From Prochlorococcus sp. scB243_495L20 (GTDB taxonomy: Bacteria > Cyanobacteriota > Cyanobacteriia > PCC-6307 > Cyanobiaceae), in NCBI GenBank assembly GCA_000634215.1, contig JFLX01000106.1:1-64000 (forward strand): a stretch of 64,000 bases of DNA, given 5' to 3'. The stretch's first letter is position 1. The number at the start of each line of letters is the position of its first letter. Below are positions 27,569 through 38,446 of this stretch, one piece after another. A program made the position numbers and the translations under genes. The notes beneath the pieces are model-generated. The model worked only from the letters and a program-made list of their open reading frames with translations, was not told where the DNA came from and did no database searches.

Positions 27569-28660
27569 CTAAACGTTAAATAAGAACTCCATTACATCAC
27601 CTTCGTTAACAATATATTCCTTACCTTCACTTCTTAAAAGACCTTTAGTTTTTGCATTGGCAATTGAACCTGAATCAATTAAATTTTGATACGAAATAGT
27701 CTGAGCTCTTATAAATCCTTTTTCAAAATCAGTATGAATTACTCCTGCTGCCTGTGGCGCAGTCATCCCATCTTTTATTGTCCAAGCTTTTGTCTCCTTT
27801 TCTCCTGTAGTGAAATAAGTTTTTAATCCCAATAATTTATATGTTGATCTAATTAATGAACTTAATCCCCCTTCTTCTACTCCTAAGCCAATTAGGTAGT
27901 CTTTTTTATCTTCTGGTTCTAACTCTATTAATTCAGACTCGACTTGCGCTGATATTTTTATACATTCTGTATTTTCATTGCTTGCAAAACTCTGAACTGT
28001 TGATGAAAAATCATTACCTTCAGCTAAATCATTTTCATTCAAATTAGTTGCATAAATAATTGGTTTAGCAGTAAGGAAGCCTAATTGCTTAATTATTAAA
28101 TTTTCTTCTTCATTCAAAGATATTGATCTAATTGAAAGGCCTTTCTCTAGCTCTTCTTCAATTTTTTCTAGTAAGGTATCTTCTTTTGCTGCCTCTTTAC
28201 TAGTTCTAACCTGTTTTTTAATTCTTTCTCTTCTTTTTTGGAGTTGAGATAAATCAGCTAAATTCAATTCCAGATTAATTATCTCAATGTCATCCAGGGG
28301 ATCTACCTTTCCAGAAACATGAATTACATCACTATCTTCAAAGCACCTTACAACATGAACTATTGCATCAACCTCCCTAATATTTGATAAAAATTTATTT
28401 CCCAAACCTTCGCCTTTACTAGCTCCTTTTACTAGTCCTGCGATATCTACAAATTCAATTTTTGTTGGGATAATATTTTGGCTAGAACTTAAATTACCTA
28501 ACTCTTGCAACCTTTGATCCGGGACTGAAACTATTCCTTTATTAGGTTCTATTGTACAAAAGGGAAAATTAGCCGCTTGGGCCTTAGCATTTTCTACAAG
28601 TGCATTAAATAAAGTTGATTTTCCAACATTTGGTAATCCAATAATACCTGCTTTTAACAT
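27569..28660 (-). CDS. ychF: Redox-regulated P-loop ATPase/GTPase YchF
   Basis: 363 residues, the usual YchF length. G1 GLPNVGKST (8-16), G3 DIAGLVKGASKGEGLGNKFL (72-91), NxxE-type nucleotide motif NLNENDL, and the C-terminal TGS-like domain (TFFTTG..., KAWTIKDGMTAPQAAGVIHT, EGKEYIVNEGDVMEFLFNV). Universally conserved, prefers ATP, linked to ribosomes and oxidative stress. First clear core gene right of the island. Confidence 0.96.
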   Translation of the reverse strand: MLKAGIIGLPNVGKSTLFNALVENAKAQAANFPFCTIEPNKGIVSVPDQRLQELGNLSSSQNIIPTKIEFVDIAGLVKGASKGEGLGNKFLSNIREVDAIVHVVRCFEDSDVIHVSGKVDPLDDIEIINLELNLADLSQLQKRRERIKKQVRTSKEAAKEDTLLEKIEEELEKGLSIRSISLNEEENLIIKQLGFLTAKPIIYATNLNENDLAEGNDFSSTVQSFASNENTECIKISAQVESELIELEPEDKKDYLIGLGVEEGGLSSLIRSTYKLLGLKTYFTTGEKETKAWTIKDGMTAPQAAGVIHTDFEKGFIRAQTISYQNLIDSGSIANAKTKGLLRSEGKEYIVNEGDVMEFLFNV

Positions 28661-28805
28661 TTGAAAAAACTTATGGAAAAATTATTCAGAAAACATCTTC
28701 TAGTAATATAGTATTTACTTAACCAATCTTGGATAAGTTAATTATAATCGTCTTGATTATTTATTAAGTTTCTAAATATTCTCTACTTCTGCTTTTTAAA
28801 AAGAA

Positions 28806-29867
28806 ATGTTTGATTTAATAAAAAAAAATATAAATCTAAGAAGTGGAATTATCTTACTTTCTTTAACTATATTTTTCGTTTTCATAACCAATTCCTTCAA
28901 GAAAAATAAGTCAAAAGATATTTCTGATTTTGTAGTTCAAGTTGAAAAAGGAATCCTCTCAGATTCAATTAATACTAGTGGTGAAGTAAAAGCAATAAGG
29001 ACAAGCAATATCGGGCCTCGGAAGCAAGGCGTAATAAAAGAGATTAAAGTAGATGAGGGCGATCTTGTAAAAAAAGATCAGGTTTTAGCTTCTCTTGATG
29101 ATGAAGATTTTATCTATAAAATTGAAGAACTTGAATTAAATGTCGAAAAACAAAAATCTGAATTTTTAAGAAGAGAATATTTATATCAAGAAGGTGCAGT
29201 AAGCAAAGAAGATTACGAAAGTTATAAAAATAACTACAACATTAGTAGCGCTAAACTTAATGATGCAAAAGCTGAAAAAAGTTTCTATTTGATTAAAGCG
29301 CCTTATGGAGGAAAGATAACTGCAAAATATGCGGAGATAGGGTCTTATGTCACACCTAGTACAAACTTAAGTTCAGACCCTAAAACCAAAAACTTTATTT
29401 TTGAACTATCAGAGGGTCTTGAAATTGTTGCCAAAGTTCCTGAAAGTGACATTGGCAGAATAAAAATAGGTCAAGAAGCCTCAGTAAGAATTGAGGCTTA
29501 TCCCTCAAAAAAATATAGTGCAATAGTTAAAAAAATAGCTACAAGAGCTGTTAAAGATAATAATGTAACCTCATTCGAAGTAACTTTAAATTTTAAAGAT
29601 ATTTTTGAAGAAATTAAAATTGGAATGACTGCAGATCTTGAATTTAGAGTCGAAGGTATTGAAGAAAAAATCCTAGTTCCAACAGTTTCTATTGTCACTG
29701 AAAAAGGTGAAAAAGGAATTTTGAAGGTTGATAACAACAATTCTCCCAAATTTGAAAAAATCGAAATTGGTATTAGTAGTGGAAATAAAACTTCAGTGAT
29801 TGATGGATTAGAACCTGGAGAGCAAATCTTTATTGATATCCCACCTTGGGCTAAGAAGAGAAAATGA
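28806..29867 (+). CDS. HlyD/MFP-type periplasmic adaptor protein
   Basis: 353 residues. N-terminal membrane anchor (GIILLSLTIFFVFITN, about 14-29). Then a lipoyl/barrel-sandwich half (GEVKAIRTSNIGPRKQGVIK, EIKVDEGDLVKKDQVLASLD), a coiled coil (about 105-150), a second lipoyl half (IKAPYGGKITAKYAEIGSYV) and a beta-barrel domain. Works with an ABC or RND exporter across the envelope; the partner is not next to it. Overlaps polA by 4 bp (ATGA), so co-transcribed. Confidence 0.85.
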   Translation: MFDLIKKNINLRSGIILLSLTIFFVFITNSFKKNKSKDISDFVVQVEKGILSDSINTSGEVKAIRTSNIGPRKQGVIKEIKVDEGDLVKKDQVLASLDDEDFIYKIEELELNVEKQKSEFLRREYLYQEGAVSKEDYESYKNNYNISSAKLNDAKAEKSFYLIKAPYGGKITAKYAEIGSYVTPSTNLSSDPKTKNFIFELSEGLEIVAKVPESDIGRIKIGQEASVRIEAYPSKKYSAIVKKIATRAVKDNNVTSFEVTLNFKDIFEEIKIGMTADLEFRVEGIEEKILVPTVSIVTEKGEKGILKVDNNNSPKFEKIEIGISSGNKTSVIDGLEPGEQIFIDIPPWAKKRK

Positions 29868-32794
29868 GTTTAAAATCTGAAAACTCTAAAAAACCAATTT
29901 TACTTTTAGTCGATGGCCACTCACTTGCTTTTAGAAGTTTCTATGCATTTAGCAAAGGGATTGATGGAGGTTTAACCACCAAAGAGGGATTTCCAACAAG
30001 TGTCACTTATGGATTTCTAAAAAGCCTTCTGGATAATTGTAAAAATATTAGTCCTGAGGGTGTTTGTATTACGTTTGATACAGAAAAACCTACTTTCAGA
30101 CATGAATTAGATCCAAATTATAAGGCCAATAGAGATGTAGCACCAGATGTTTTTTTTCAGGATATTGAACAATTAGAAATCATTTTAGAAGAAAGCCTTA
30201 ATTTACCAATTTTTAAATCTCCAGGATATGAAGCAGATGATCTCCTAGGCACAATTGCAAATGATGCTTCTTCTAAAGGATGGTGCGTGAATATTCTTTC
30301 TGGAGATAGGGACTTATTTCAATTAGTAGATGATCAAAAAGATATTTATGTACTTTATATGGGTGGTGGTCCATATGCGAAAAGTGGAAATCCAACTCTT
30401 ATGAATGAAAATGGAGTAAAAGAAAAATTAGGCGTTGCGCCAGAAAGAGTAGTTGATCTCAAAGCCCTAACTGGTGATAATTCTGATAATATTCCAGGTA
30501 TTAAAGGGGTAGGTCCAAAAACTGCAATTAATCTACTAAAAGAGAATGACACGCTTGATGGAATCTATAAGGCTTTGGACAAGATTCAGCAGAACAACGA
30601 TAAGAAATATAAAGGATTCATCAAAGGGTCAGTTATAGAAAAGCTCAGAAACGATAAACATAATGCTTATCTTTCCAGAGATTTAGCAAAAATAAATACT
30701 GAGGTGCCTTTAATTTTAAGTAACGGTTATGAATTAAAAAATATAAATCAAGAATTACTTTCAGAGTCACTGAAAAAATTAGAACTATCAACACTACTTA
30801 GACAAATTGATATTTTCAATTCAACTTTCAGCAAAGGTGGTTTTGACAAAAATAATATAGCTAAAGAGCAAGAGAAGGCAACAAAAGTCTCAGGCAATAA
30901 TGAATTAGAAAATAGTGAAAATAAAATCCCTGAAATCAACGTAACTGTTGTAAATGATTTCGAATTACTTGAAAAATTAATTCAAAGATTAGACAAGACT
31001 AATCAAATAGTTTCTTTAGATACAGAGACCAATAGTTTGAATCCAATCGATGCGGAACTTGTTGGGATAGGGTTATGTCTTGGAGAAGAAAATGATGATT
31101 TATTTTATATACCTCTTGGTCATCAAACAAAAAAGGAGACCTCCAATCAATTATCAATTGAAGATGTTTTCTCAAAGCTAAGAAATTGGATAGAAGATCC
31201 AAAAAAAGAAAAGGCACTCCAAAATTCTAAATTTGATAGGCAAATATTTTTTAATCATGGACTTGATCTTAAAGGCGTAACCTTTGACACCTTGTTAGCA
31301 GACTACCTTCTTAATAATCAGGAGAAACATGGGTTAAGTGAAATTAGTTTTAGATTATTTGGATTTAAGCCTCCTTCATTTAAGGAGACAGTTGGGAAAA
31401 ATAAAGACTTTTCATTTGTTGATATTGATGAAGCAAGTATTTACTGCGGTTATGATGTTTTTCTAACTTTTAAGATTGTCAAAATTTTTAAAGAAAGTTT
31501 TTCAAAGGAAAAAGATGAATTAATCAAATTGTTCGAAGAAATCGAGCTGCCTTTAGAACCGGTATTGTCCCAAATGGAAATGAATGGCATAACCATCGAC
31601 ATCCCTTATTTGGATAAACTCTCAAAAGAATTAAAAAGTACCTTAGAAGATATTGAAAATAAAGTTTATGATTTAGCAGAGGAAAGTTTCAATCTATCTT
31701 CACCAAAACAACTTGGTGAGATCTTGTTTGAAAAATTAAATTTGGATAAGAAAAAATCACGGAAAACAAAAACAGGATGGAGTACAGATGCAGTAGTTCT
31801 GGAAAGATTAGTCGACGAACATGAAATAATCCAACATTTAATAAAACATAGAACTCTTAGCAAATTACTTAGCACCTATATTGATGCTCTTCCAAATCTT
31901 ATTAACGAAAAGACAGGAAGAGTTCATACAAACTTTAATCAAGCTGCAACAGCGACTGGGAGACTAAGTAGTAGCAATCCTAATCTTCAAAATATCCCGG
32001 TTAGGACTGAATTTAGTAGGAGAATCAGAAAAGCATTCTTGCCTGAAAAAAATTGGAAACTTTTATCAGCTGATTATTCTCAGATCGAATTAAGAATACT
32101 CGCACACTTAGCGGATGAAGAAATACTAATAAATGCATTTCATAAAAATGATGACATTCATTCTTTGACTGCAAGATTAATTTTTGAGAAAGAAGAAATT
32201 TCTTCTGATGAGAGGAGAGTTGGGAAAACAATAAATTTCGGAGTTATCTATGGTATGGGAATTAAAAAGTTTGCACGTTCTACAGGCGTAAGTACTCCAG
32301 AAGCAAAAGAATTCCTAATAAAATACAAAGAAAGATATTCAAAAATTTTCAAATTTCTTGAACTTCAAGAAAGGCTTGCCTTATCAAAAGGTTATGTAAA
32401 AACAATTTTTGGTAGAAAGAGAGAATTTAAGTTTGATAAAAATGGACTTGGAAGATTAATAGGAAAAGATCCTTACGAAATTGACTTGCAATCTGCAAGA
32501 AGAGCTGGCATGGAAGCACAGTCATTAAGAGCCGCAGCTAATGCCCCAATTCAGGGTTCAAGTGCAGACATTATTAAAATTGCAATGGTTCAACTAAATA
32601 AGAAATTCATAGAAATGAATGTTCCCGCAAAAATGCTTTTACAAGTACATGATGAATTATTGTTTGAAGTTGAACCAGATTCTTTGGAAATTACGACGAA
32701 ATTAGTAAAGAAGACTATGGAAGATTGTGTAAAATTAAATGTACCTCTTTTAGTTGATATTGGTATTGGAGACAATTGGATGGAGACAAAATAA
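29864..32794 (+). CDS. polA: DNA polymerase I
   Basis: 976 residues, full three-domain PolI. 5' nuclease (1-300: LLVDGHSLAFRSFYAF, YEADDLLGT, LSGDRDLFQL, GDNSDNIPGIKGVGPKTA). The 3'-5' exonuclease has its acidic residues: SLDTETNSL, NSKFDRQIF, FDTLLADYLL, YCGYDVFL, so proofreading looks active. Polymerase motifs A (DYSQIELRILAH), B (RRVGKTINFGVIYGMG) and C (QVHDELLFEVE) are intact. Repairs DNA and removes Okazaki primers. Overlaps the adaptor gene; cysS follows in 24 bases. Confidence 0.97.
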   Translation: MSLKSENSKKPILLLVDGHSLAFRSFYAFSKGIDGGLTTKEGFPTSVTYGFLKSLLDNCKNISPEGVCITFDTEKPTFRHELDPNYKANRDVAPDVFFQDIEQLEIILEESLNLPIFKSPGYEADDLLGTIANDASSKGWCVNILSGDRDLFQLVDDQKDIYVLYMGGGPYAKSGNPTLMNENGVKEKLGVAPERVVDLKALTGDNSDNIPGIKGVGPKTAINLLKENDTLDGIYKALDKIQQNNDKKYKGFIKGSVIEKLRNDKHNAYLSRDLAKINTEVPLILSNGYELKNINQELLSESLKKLELSTLLRQIDIFNSTFSKGGFDKNNIAKEQEKATKVSGNNELENSENKIPEINVTVVNDFELLEKLIQRLDKTNQIVSLDTETNSLNPIDAELVGIGLCLGEENDDLFYIPLGHQTKKETSNQLSIEDVFSKLRNWIEDPKKEKALQNSKFDRQIFFNHGLDLKGVTFDTLLADYLLNNQEKHGLSEISFRLFGFKPPSFKETVGKNKDFSFVDIDEASIYCGYDVFLTFKIVKIFKESFSKEKDELIKLFEEIELPLEPVLSQMEMNGITIDIPYLDKLSKELKSTLEDIENKVYDLAEESFNLSSPKQLGEILFEKLNLDKKKSRKTKTGWSTDAVVLERLVDEHEIIQHLIKHRTLSKLLSTYIDALPNLINEKTGRVHTNFNQAATATGRLSSSNPNLQNIPVRTEFSRRIRKAFLPEKNWKLLSADYSQIELRILAHLADEEILINAFHKNDDIHSLTARLIFEKEEISSDERRVGKTINFGVIYGMGIKKFARSTGVSTPEAKEFLIKYKERYSKIFKFLELQERLALSKGYVKTIFGRKREFKFDKNGLGRLIGKDPYEIDLQSARRAGMEAQSLRAAANAPIQGSSADIIKIAMVQLNKKFIEMNVPAKMLLQVHDELLFEVEPDSLEITTKLVKKTMEDCVKLNVPLLVDIGIGDNWMETK

Positions 32795-32818
32795 ACCTTA
32801 TGAAAAACTTAATTTAAG

Positions 32819-34288
32819 ATGATCAAACTTTTTAATACTTTAAGCAAAAGAGTTGAGGTTTTTAAGCCTATCGATGATGTCGTTAAAATTTATTGTTGTG
32901 GAGTTACTGTTTATGATTTATGTCATCTTGGTCATGCCAGAAGTTATATAGCTTGGGATGTATTAAGAAGATTTTTAATTTACAGTGATTTCAAAGTGAA
33001 GTATGTTCAAAATTTTACAGATATTGATGACAAGATCTTAAAAAGAGCTGAAGAAGAAAGCAGTTCAATGAAGGAAGTATCTGAAAAAAATATTATTGAA
33101 TTTCATAAAGATATGGATTCTTTAGGAATAATGCGTCCGGATAGTATGCCAAGAGCAACGAATCATATATGCAATATCTGCTCCTTCATAACAATCCTTG
33201 AAGACAAAGGTTATGCATACTCTAGGGATGGAGATGTTTATTATTCTGTTTTTAAAAATAAAAATTATGGAAGGCTAAGTAATCAAAATATACAAGAACA
33301 AAATATCAATCAGCAAGGAAGAATGGCTAATGATGAAAATAGTAAAAAACTAAATCCGCAAGATTTTGCACTATGGAAAAAAGCCAAAGATGATGAACCA
33401 TTTTTTGATTCGCCATGGGGTAAAGGTAGGCCAGGATGGCATATTGAATGTTCGGCGATGGTTAAAGATGAATTAGGAGATACTATTGATATCCATTTAG
33501 GTGGTTCTGATTTGATTTTTCCACATCATGAGAATGAAATCGCCCAATCAGAAGCAGCCAATGGCAAAAAGCTAGCGAACTATTGGTTACATAATGGGAT
33601 GGTAAATGTAAATGGACAAAAGATGAGTAAATCCCTTAAAAATTTTAAAACTATTAGAGAGCTAATTAAGTCAGGTATAAGCCCTATGACTTTGCGATAT
33701 TTTGTAATGACTGTGAATTATAGAAAACCACTTGATTTTACTGAAGAAGCTTTAAGGAGTGCTTCAGAAGCTTGGAAAAACATTAATTTAGCCCTTTCTT
33801 TTTTGGACCTTACAAAAGATGCTTTTAAATTTATTGATAAGAATGAATCTATCGAATTCGAATATAAAGAGAAAATAAGCTTTGAATTATCTAAAAAAAA
33901 GCTTAATTTTTCTGAGGCTCTTGGAAATGACCTTAATACAGCAGGTGCTATCGCAATTATTTACGATTTAGCAAAACCATTAAAAAACTTTTTAAACCAA
34001 TTTCAAAGGGTCGAAGGTTTTAAAATAGACCTAAATGAAAAATTCTTTCTACTTGAGAATTTTAAAACTCTTGAAAAGTTAACTGAAGTACTTGGTCTTA
34101 AAAAAGAGGTTTTAGTAAAAGAAAGTAAAATAAAAGAAGAAGAAATATCAATGCTTGTTAATGAAAGATTGAAAGCAAAAAAAGAAAAGAATTATACGAA
34201 GGCCGATGAAATTAGGAATTTGTTAAAAGAAAAAGGTATTGAACTTATTGATCAATCCAAGGATATAACAACATGGATAAGGGTCTAA
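32819..34288 (+). CDS. cysS: Cysteinyl-tRNA synthetase
   Basis: 489 residues, class I synthetase charging tRNA-Cys. MIKLFNTLSKRVEVFKPIDD start, CCGVTVYDLCHLGHARSYIA with the HIGH-type motif, zinc-site Cys (CHLG; ECSAMV), PHHENEIAQSE, and KMSKS (Lys268 onward, GQKMSKSLKNF). C-terminal helical domain ends RAKKEKNYTKADEIRNLLKE. Same strand as polA, spacing 24 bases. Confidence 0.97.
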   Translation: MIKLFNTLSKRVEVFKPIDDVVKIYCCGVTVYDLCHLGHARSYIAWDVLRRFLIYSDFKVKYVQNFTDIDDKILKRAEEESSSMKEVSEKNIIEFHKDMDSLGIMRPDSMPRATNHICNICSFITILEDKGYAYSRDGDVYYSVFKNKNYGRLSNQNIQEQNINQQGRMANDENSKKLNPQDFALWKKAKDDEPFFDSPWGKGRPGWHIECSAMVKDELGDTIDIHLGGSDLIFPHHENEIAQSEAANGKKLANYWLHNGMVNVNGQKMSKSLKNFKTIRELIKSGISPMTLRYFVMTVNYRKPLDFTEEALRSASEAWKNINLALSFLDLTKDAFKFIDKNESIEFEYKEKISFELSKKKLNFSEALGNDLNTAGAIAIIYDLAKPLKNFLNQFQRVEGFKIDLNEKFFLLENFKTLEKLTEVLGLKKEVLVKESKIKEEEISMLVNERLKAKKEKNYTKADEIRNLLKEKGIELIDQSKDITTWIRV

Positions 34289-34370
34289 ATTTTAAGAAAA
34301 AAACCAATTTGAAATTTTTGTTTTTTAAATACACCTTTAAATGGGAAGATATTAGAAATATCAGAGAAAA

Positions 34371-35600
34371 TTGAAATACATTACTGTGCTCGGTTCTACT
34401 GGTTCAATTGGGACTCAAACTCTCGAAATAGCTAGTGAGCAGCCTGATAAGTTTAAAGCCGTAGCTCTCACGGCAGGAAGAAATATTAATTTATTAACAG
34501 AACAAGTTAAAACACACAAACCAGAAGTAGTTGCGATTGAGGATGAAAATCTTATAGAAGATTTAAAAGATAATATTAATAACTTAGATTTGGATAGTGC
34601 TCCCTTGATTTTGAGTGGAAAGGAGGGGATTAACGCTGTTGCAGCATGGGATAAGGCAGATACTGTGGTTACAGGGATAGTAGGATGTGCAGGCTTAATC
34701 CCAACAATGTCAGCAATTAATGCGGGGAAGAATATTGCACTTGCTAACAAAGAAACTTTAATTGCGGCAGGACCAATTGTTATTCCTGCATTAAAGAAAA
34801 ATAATAGTAGGCTTTTACCTGCTGATTCAGAACATTCTGCTATCTTTCAATGTTTACAAGGATTACCCAATTATGAAAATGCAGATTTTTCAACAGGAGA
34901 GATACCTAAAGGTTTAAAAGCCATACATTTAACAGCTTCTGGTGGTGCTTTCAGAGATTGGGACGTTGAGGATTTAAAGCATGTCACAGTGGAAGATGCA
35001 ACTTCACATCCTAATTGGGATATGGGAAAAAAAATAACTGTAGATTCTGCAACTCTTATGAATAAAGGATTAGAAGTTATAGAAGCTCATTATTTATTTG
35101 GGACCTCCTACGAAAATATCGAAATAGTTATCCACCCTCAAAGTATTATTCATTCAATGATTGAGATGGAAGATTCTTCAGTATTAGCTCAATTAGGTTG
35201 GCCAGATATGAAACTACCCATTTTATATGCGATGAGTTGGCCTGAAAGATTTAAAACAAATTGGAAAAGATTAAACCTAAGTGAAATTGGAAAATTAACT
35301 TTTAAAGAGCCAGACGAGTTTAAATATCCATGCATGGGACTTGCCTATGCCGCAGGAAAATCTTCTGGGACTATGCCTGCAGTTTTAAATGCTGCTAATG
35401 AAATAGCTGTTGAACAATTCCTTAAAGAAAAAATTTCTTTTCAAGAAATTCCAATATTTATAAGTAAAGCATGTGAATCACATATGGAGAATTTGAATTT
35501 GAAGCCCGAATTGGAGGATATTCTTGAAGTAGACAATTGGGCCAGACTTTTTGTTGAGCAAGAAATTAAAAAAGGGAAAAAATACGTAAGTATTGGATAA
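34371..35600 (+). CDS. dxr: 1-deoxy-D-xylulose 5-phosphate reductoisomerase
   Basis: 409 residues from TTG at 34371 ([20 protein letters not shown]); no ATG is near and the NADPH motif GSTGSIG fixes the start. Further: ALANKETLI (substrate), [14 protein letters not shown] (metal), [40 protein letters not shown]. Makes MEP from DXP, second step of the non-mevalonate isoprenoid pathway feeding chlorophyll phytol and carotenoids. Confidence 0.96.
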   Translation: MKYITVLGSTGSIGTQTLEIASEQPDKFKAVALTAGRNINLLTEQVKTHKPEVVAIEDENLIEDLKDNINNLDLDSAPLILSGKEGINAVAAWDKADTVVTGIVGCAGLIPTMSAINAGKNIALANKETLIAAGPIVIPALKKNNSRLLPADSEHSAIFQCLQGLPNYENADFSTGEIPKGLKAIHLTASGGAFRDWDVEDLKHVTVEDATSHPNWDMGKKITVDSATLMNKGLEVIEAHYLFGTSYENIEIVIHPQSIIHSMIEMEDSSVLAQLGWPDMKLPILYAMSWPERFKTNWKRLNLSEIGKLTFKEPDEFKYPCMGLAYAAGKSSGTMPAVLNAANEIAVEQFLKEKISFQEIPIFISKACESHMENLNLKPELEDILEVDNWARLFVEQEIKKGKKYVSIG

Positions 35601-35943
35601 AGTGAATATTAAAAAGCATCTTCTACTATGCGCAACACCCACAAAACAGAAATGCTTTAAAGGCAATGAAGGTCAAAAAACATGGGAATGCCTGAAAAAG
35701 ACTTTAAAAAAATTTGAGAATGATCCCTGTACAAAAAACGTTCATATATTGAGATCAAAAGCTGACTGTTTAAGGATATGTAAGAACGGCCCAATTCTTC
35801 TTGTGTGGCCTGATGGTATTTGGTACGAGAAAGTTTCTCCAGAAAAAATTTCAGAAATTTTTACCTCACATATTATTAACGGTAAGCCAATAGAAAAATG
35901 GATTTTTAAAAAAACACCATTTTCAAATAGTCCTAGATATTAA
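35593..35943 (+). CDS. Thioredoxin-like [2Fe-2S] ferredoxin
   Basis: 116 residues from TTG 35593, overlapping the dxr end; GTG at 35602 ([20 protein letters not shown]) is an equally possible start. Cluster ligands: [13 protein letters not shown] near the N-terminus and [20 protein letters not shown] in the middle. The [18 protein letters not shown] end is typical of cyanobacterial (2Fe-2S) thioredoxin-like proteins. Electron carrier of unknown partner. Converges with the hydrolase, overlapping its end by 11 bases. Confidence 0.8.
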   Translation: MDKVNIKKHLLLCATPTKQKCFKGNEGQKTWECLKKTLKKFENDPCTKNVHILRSKADCLRICKNGPILLVWPDGIWYEKVSPEKISEIFTSHIINGKPIEKWIFKKTPFSNSPRY

Positions 35944-37018
35944 TAAACCAGTTCTTTACTGCTTCGTCTGACCAGCAACCATTAATAGAATGAAAACCAT
36001 TATGACCTCCTTTTTCAGTTATAAAAATAGTAAATTTATCAATAAATTTCCCTCTTAAATTCAAAGTTTCATTATATGGAACCCAAGGATCATCCTTGGC
36101 ATGAATAAAAAGCATTTGAGGTAATTTTTTTATTGAGTTTTGGATTCTAAATATTGGAGAAGCTTTAACATAATAATCTTCTAAAGAATCAAATCCCCAA
36201 CTTGGAGCTGTAAATTTCTGATCAAATTCCCTTATACTTTTTAAAGCTCTAATTTTTTTTCTTAATTCCTCATTATTAAGAATTTTGCCTTCATCATTAA
36301 ATCCGTCCCATAACTGATTTTTTAAGCGATGAAGTAACCATTTTTGGTAGATATAATTTCTAGATTTTTCAATACAGAGACTACATGATGATAAATCTAA
36401 AGGGCTACTCACGCAGGCTAGGCCATCTAAAAGTTTTTTCCCTTTGTTTTCATCGTAATCTAAGCAGGCATTTAAAAGAATTGTTCCCCCTAAAGATAAT
36501 CCAACTCCGTAAATTGGAAGATGATTCATCTTAATGAGATCTTTAAACTCTAAATTAATGAATTTTTTAAAATAATTAATTGCTGAAATAACATCACTGG
36601 AGCATCTAGCACAATAATTTCCTTTAGCTAAATATCTCGCAGATCCAGATCCTCTCAGATTTAATTTAAGAACTCCAAAACCATTATTTGCTAATTTCCT
36701 AGAAATTCTTCTTAAACCAAACCGTTTAGTTGAACCCCCTAAACCATGAGTAACGATTACAAAACCCCTAAGTGATTCTAAGTTGTCAGGTAATTCTAAA
36801 AACCCTAGAAGATAATCATATTCAAACTTTTTAGAAAGAATTTTGTTAATCGGAAAGAATATTTTTTTATTTTTTTTTGATTTACCAAGATCAATAACAA
36901 AAGTATCTCTCAAAGTTTGTAAGTCGCCACCTATCCAAGGTAAAACTTCTCGAAATGGCTTATTTTTTAGGTAATCTGAAAAAATAAAAGATATACTACT
37001 ATTTCTCCCCAACTCCAA
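35933..37018 (-). CDS. Alpha/beta hydrolase, YheT family
   Basis: 361 residues. VTHGLGGSTKRFGLRRISRK (oxyanion region), NLRGSGSARY, nucleophile elbow GVGLSLGGTILLN (Ser), acid in HAKDDPWVPYNETLNL and catalytic His in TEKGGHNGFHS. Typical of YheT-like esterases; substrate unknown. Overlaps the pntB stop by 20 bp, so it is translated from the pnt operon. Confidence 0.85.
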   Translation of the reverse strand: MELGRNSSISFIFSDYLKNKPFREVLPWIGGDLQTLRDTFVIDLGKSKKNKKIFFPINKILSKKFEYDYLLGFLELPDNLESLRGFVIVTHGLGGSTKRFGLRRISRKLANNGFGVLKLNLRGSGSARYLAKGNYCARCSSDVISAINYFKKFINLEFKDLIKMNHLPIYGVGLSLGGTILLNACLDYDENKGKKLLDGLACVSSPLDLSSCSLCIEKSRNYIYQKWLLHRLKNQLWDGFNDEGKILNNEELRKKIRALKSIREFDQKFTAPSWGFDSLEDYYVKASPIFRIQNSIKKLPQMLFIHAKDDPWVPYNETLNLRGKFIDKFTIFITEKGGHNGFHSINGCWSDEAVKNWFINI

Positions 37019-38438
37019 GATCCTTTAATTCTCCAATCAAATCATTCAATACCTTTTTTGCATCACCAAAGACCATTGAGGTATTTGGTAAATCAAATAA
37101 ATCATTTTTTATTCCGGAGTAACCTGCACTCATTCCACGTTTAATTACAAATACAGTTCTTGCTTCCTGCACATCAAGAACTGGCATGCCATATAAAGGA
37201 GAAGAGCTATCATTTTTAGCTTGAGGATTAACCACATCATTTGCTCCTAAAACTAAAACAACATCCGTTGCTGGAAAATCAGGATTTACAACGTCCATTT
37301 CTTTAAGTTGTTCGTAAGGAACATCTGCTTCTGCTAAAAGTACATTCATATGCCCAGGCATTCTCCCTGCTACAGGATGAATTGCGTAAACAACTTCAAT
37401 ACCATTTTGCTCTAGTTTTTTTGTCACTTCCCTTAAAGTATGTTGAGCTTGAGCTACCGCCAGACCATAGCCAGGAACTATAATTACCTTGTTGGCTGCC
37501 TCTAAAGTCAATGCACATTCTTCAACACTGCAAGAAGTTATATTTGTATATTCTCCTGAACCAGAAGAGGCTGTACTTTCTGCGGATAAAGATCCTCCAA
37601 AAAGAACTGAGACCAATGATCTATTCATACCCTTGCACATTACTTGAGTAAGTATTAGGCCTGCTGCTCCAACCATTGCACCTGCTACTATCAAAAGCTG
37701 ACTATCTACAACAAAACCTGCTGATGCTGCTGCGATCCCTGAATAGCTATTTAATAAAGATATAACGACTGGCATATCAGCTCCACCAATTGGTAAAGTA
37801 ACTCCAATACCTAATAAAGAAGAAACAATAACTAAAAGCCAAATAGAACTTGTATTGCCGTTTATCAAATCAAAAAAGGCTATCAATGAAGCAACTGCAA
37901 AAACAATATTTACAAAATGTCTAACTTTGCTCTGAGTCCATCCTGGAGTTGACAACCAACCCTGTAACTTTGCCATCGCCACAATTGAACCTGTGAAAGT
38001 TATGGCACCAACAAATATAGAAACAGATATTGAAACTTCGTTAATCAGTGACTTAAAGAAATCAAAATTTTCTTGACCACCAGATATAGGGAAAATAGCT
38101 ACTCCTAAGGCCACTAAAAGTGATGACATTCCTCCACAACCATTGAACAATGCCACTGTTTCAGGCATGGAGGTCATAGGTACTTTTTTTGCAAGAATTG
38201 CTCCGAATAAACTACCTAAGATTGATCCAATTATTATCCAAATCCAAGACTGAATAGCAATTCCAGAAGTGCCTAAATAATAAGAAAGTAATCCTACTAC
38301 TGATAGCGACATTGCAAATGCAGCTAATCTATTGGCATCTCTTGCTGATTTTACTTTTGACAATCCTTTTATTCCCAACGCCAGTAAAAGTACTGCTAGA
38401 AGGTCAATAACGAATTTAATGATTACAGGTAGATTCAT
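36999..38438 (-). CDS. pntB: NAD(P) transhydrogenase subunit beta
   Basis: 479 residues. About nine membrane spans (1-270), GG-rich TM motifs (FNGCGGMSSLLVALG; IGGADMPVVISLLNSYSGIA), then the NADP-binding domain III: VIIVPGYGLAVAQAQHTLRE, HPVAGRMPGHMNVLLAEADV, VVLVLGANDVVNPQA, VFVIKRGMSAGYSG. With PntA1/A2 it uses the proton gradient to make NADPH from NADH. Confidence 0.97.
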   Translation of the reverse strand: MNLPVIIKFVIDLLAVLLLALGIKGLSKVKSARDANRLAAFAMSLSVVGLLSYYLGTSGIAIQSWIWIIIGSILGSLFGAILAKKVPMTSMPETVALFNGCGGMSSLLVALGVAIFPISGGQENFDFFKSLINEVSISVSIFVGAITFTGSIVAMAKLQGWLSTPGWTQSKVRHFVNIVFAVASLIAFFDLINGNTSSIWLLVIVSSLLGIGVTLPIGGADMPVVISLLNSYSGIAAASAGFVVDSQLLIVAGAMVGAAGLILTQVMCKGMNRSLVSVLFGGSLSAESTASSGSGEYTNITSCSVEECALTLEAANKVIIVPGYGLAVAQAQHTLREVTKKLEQNGIEVVYAIHPVAGRMPGHMNVLLAEADVPYEQLKEMDVVNPDFPATDVVLVLGANDVVNPQAKNDSSSPLYGMPVLDVQEARTVFVIKRGMSAGYSGIKNDLFDLPNTSMVFGDAKKVLNDLIGELKDLGVGEK

Positions 38439-38446
38439 GTTAAAAA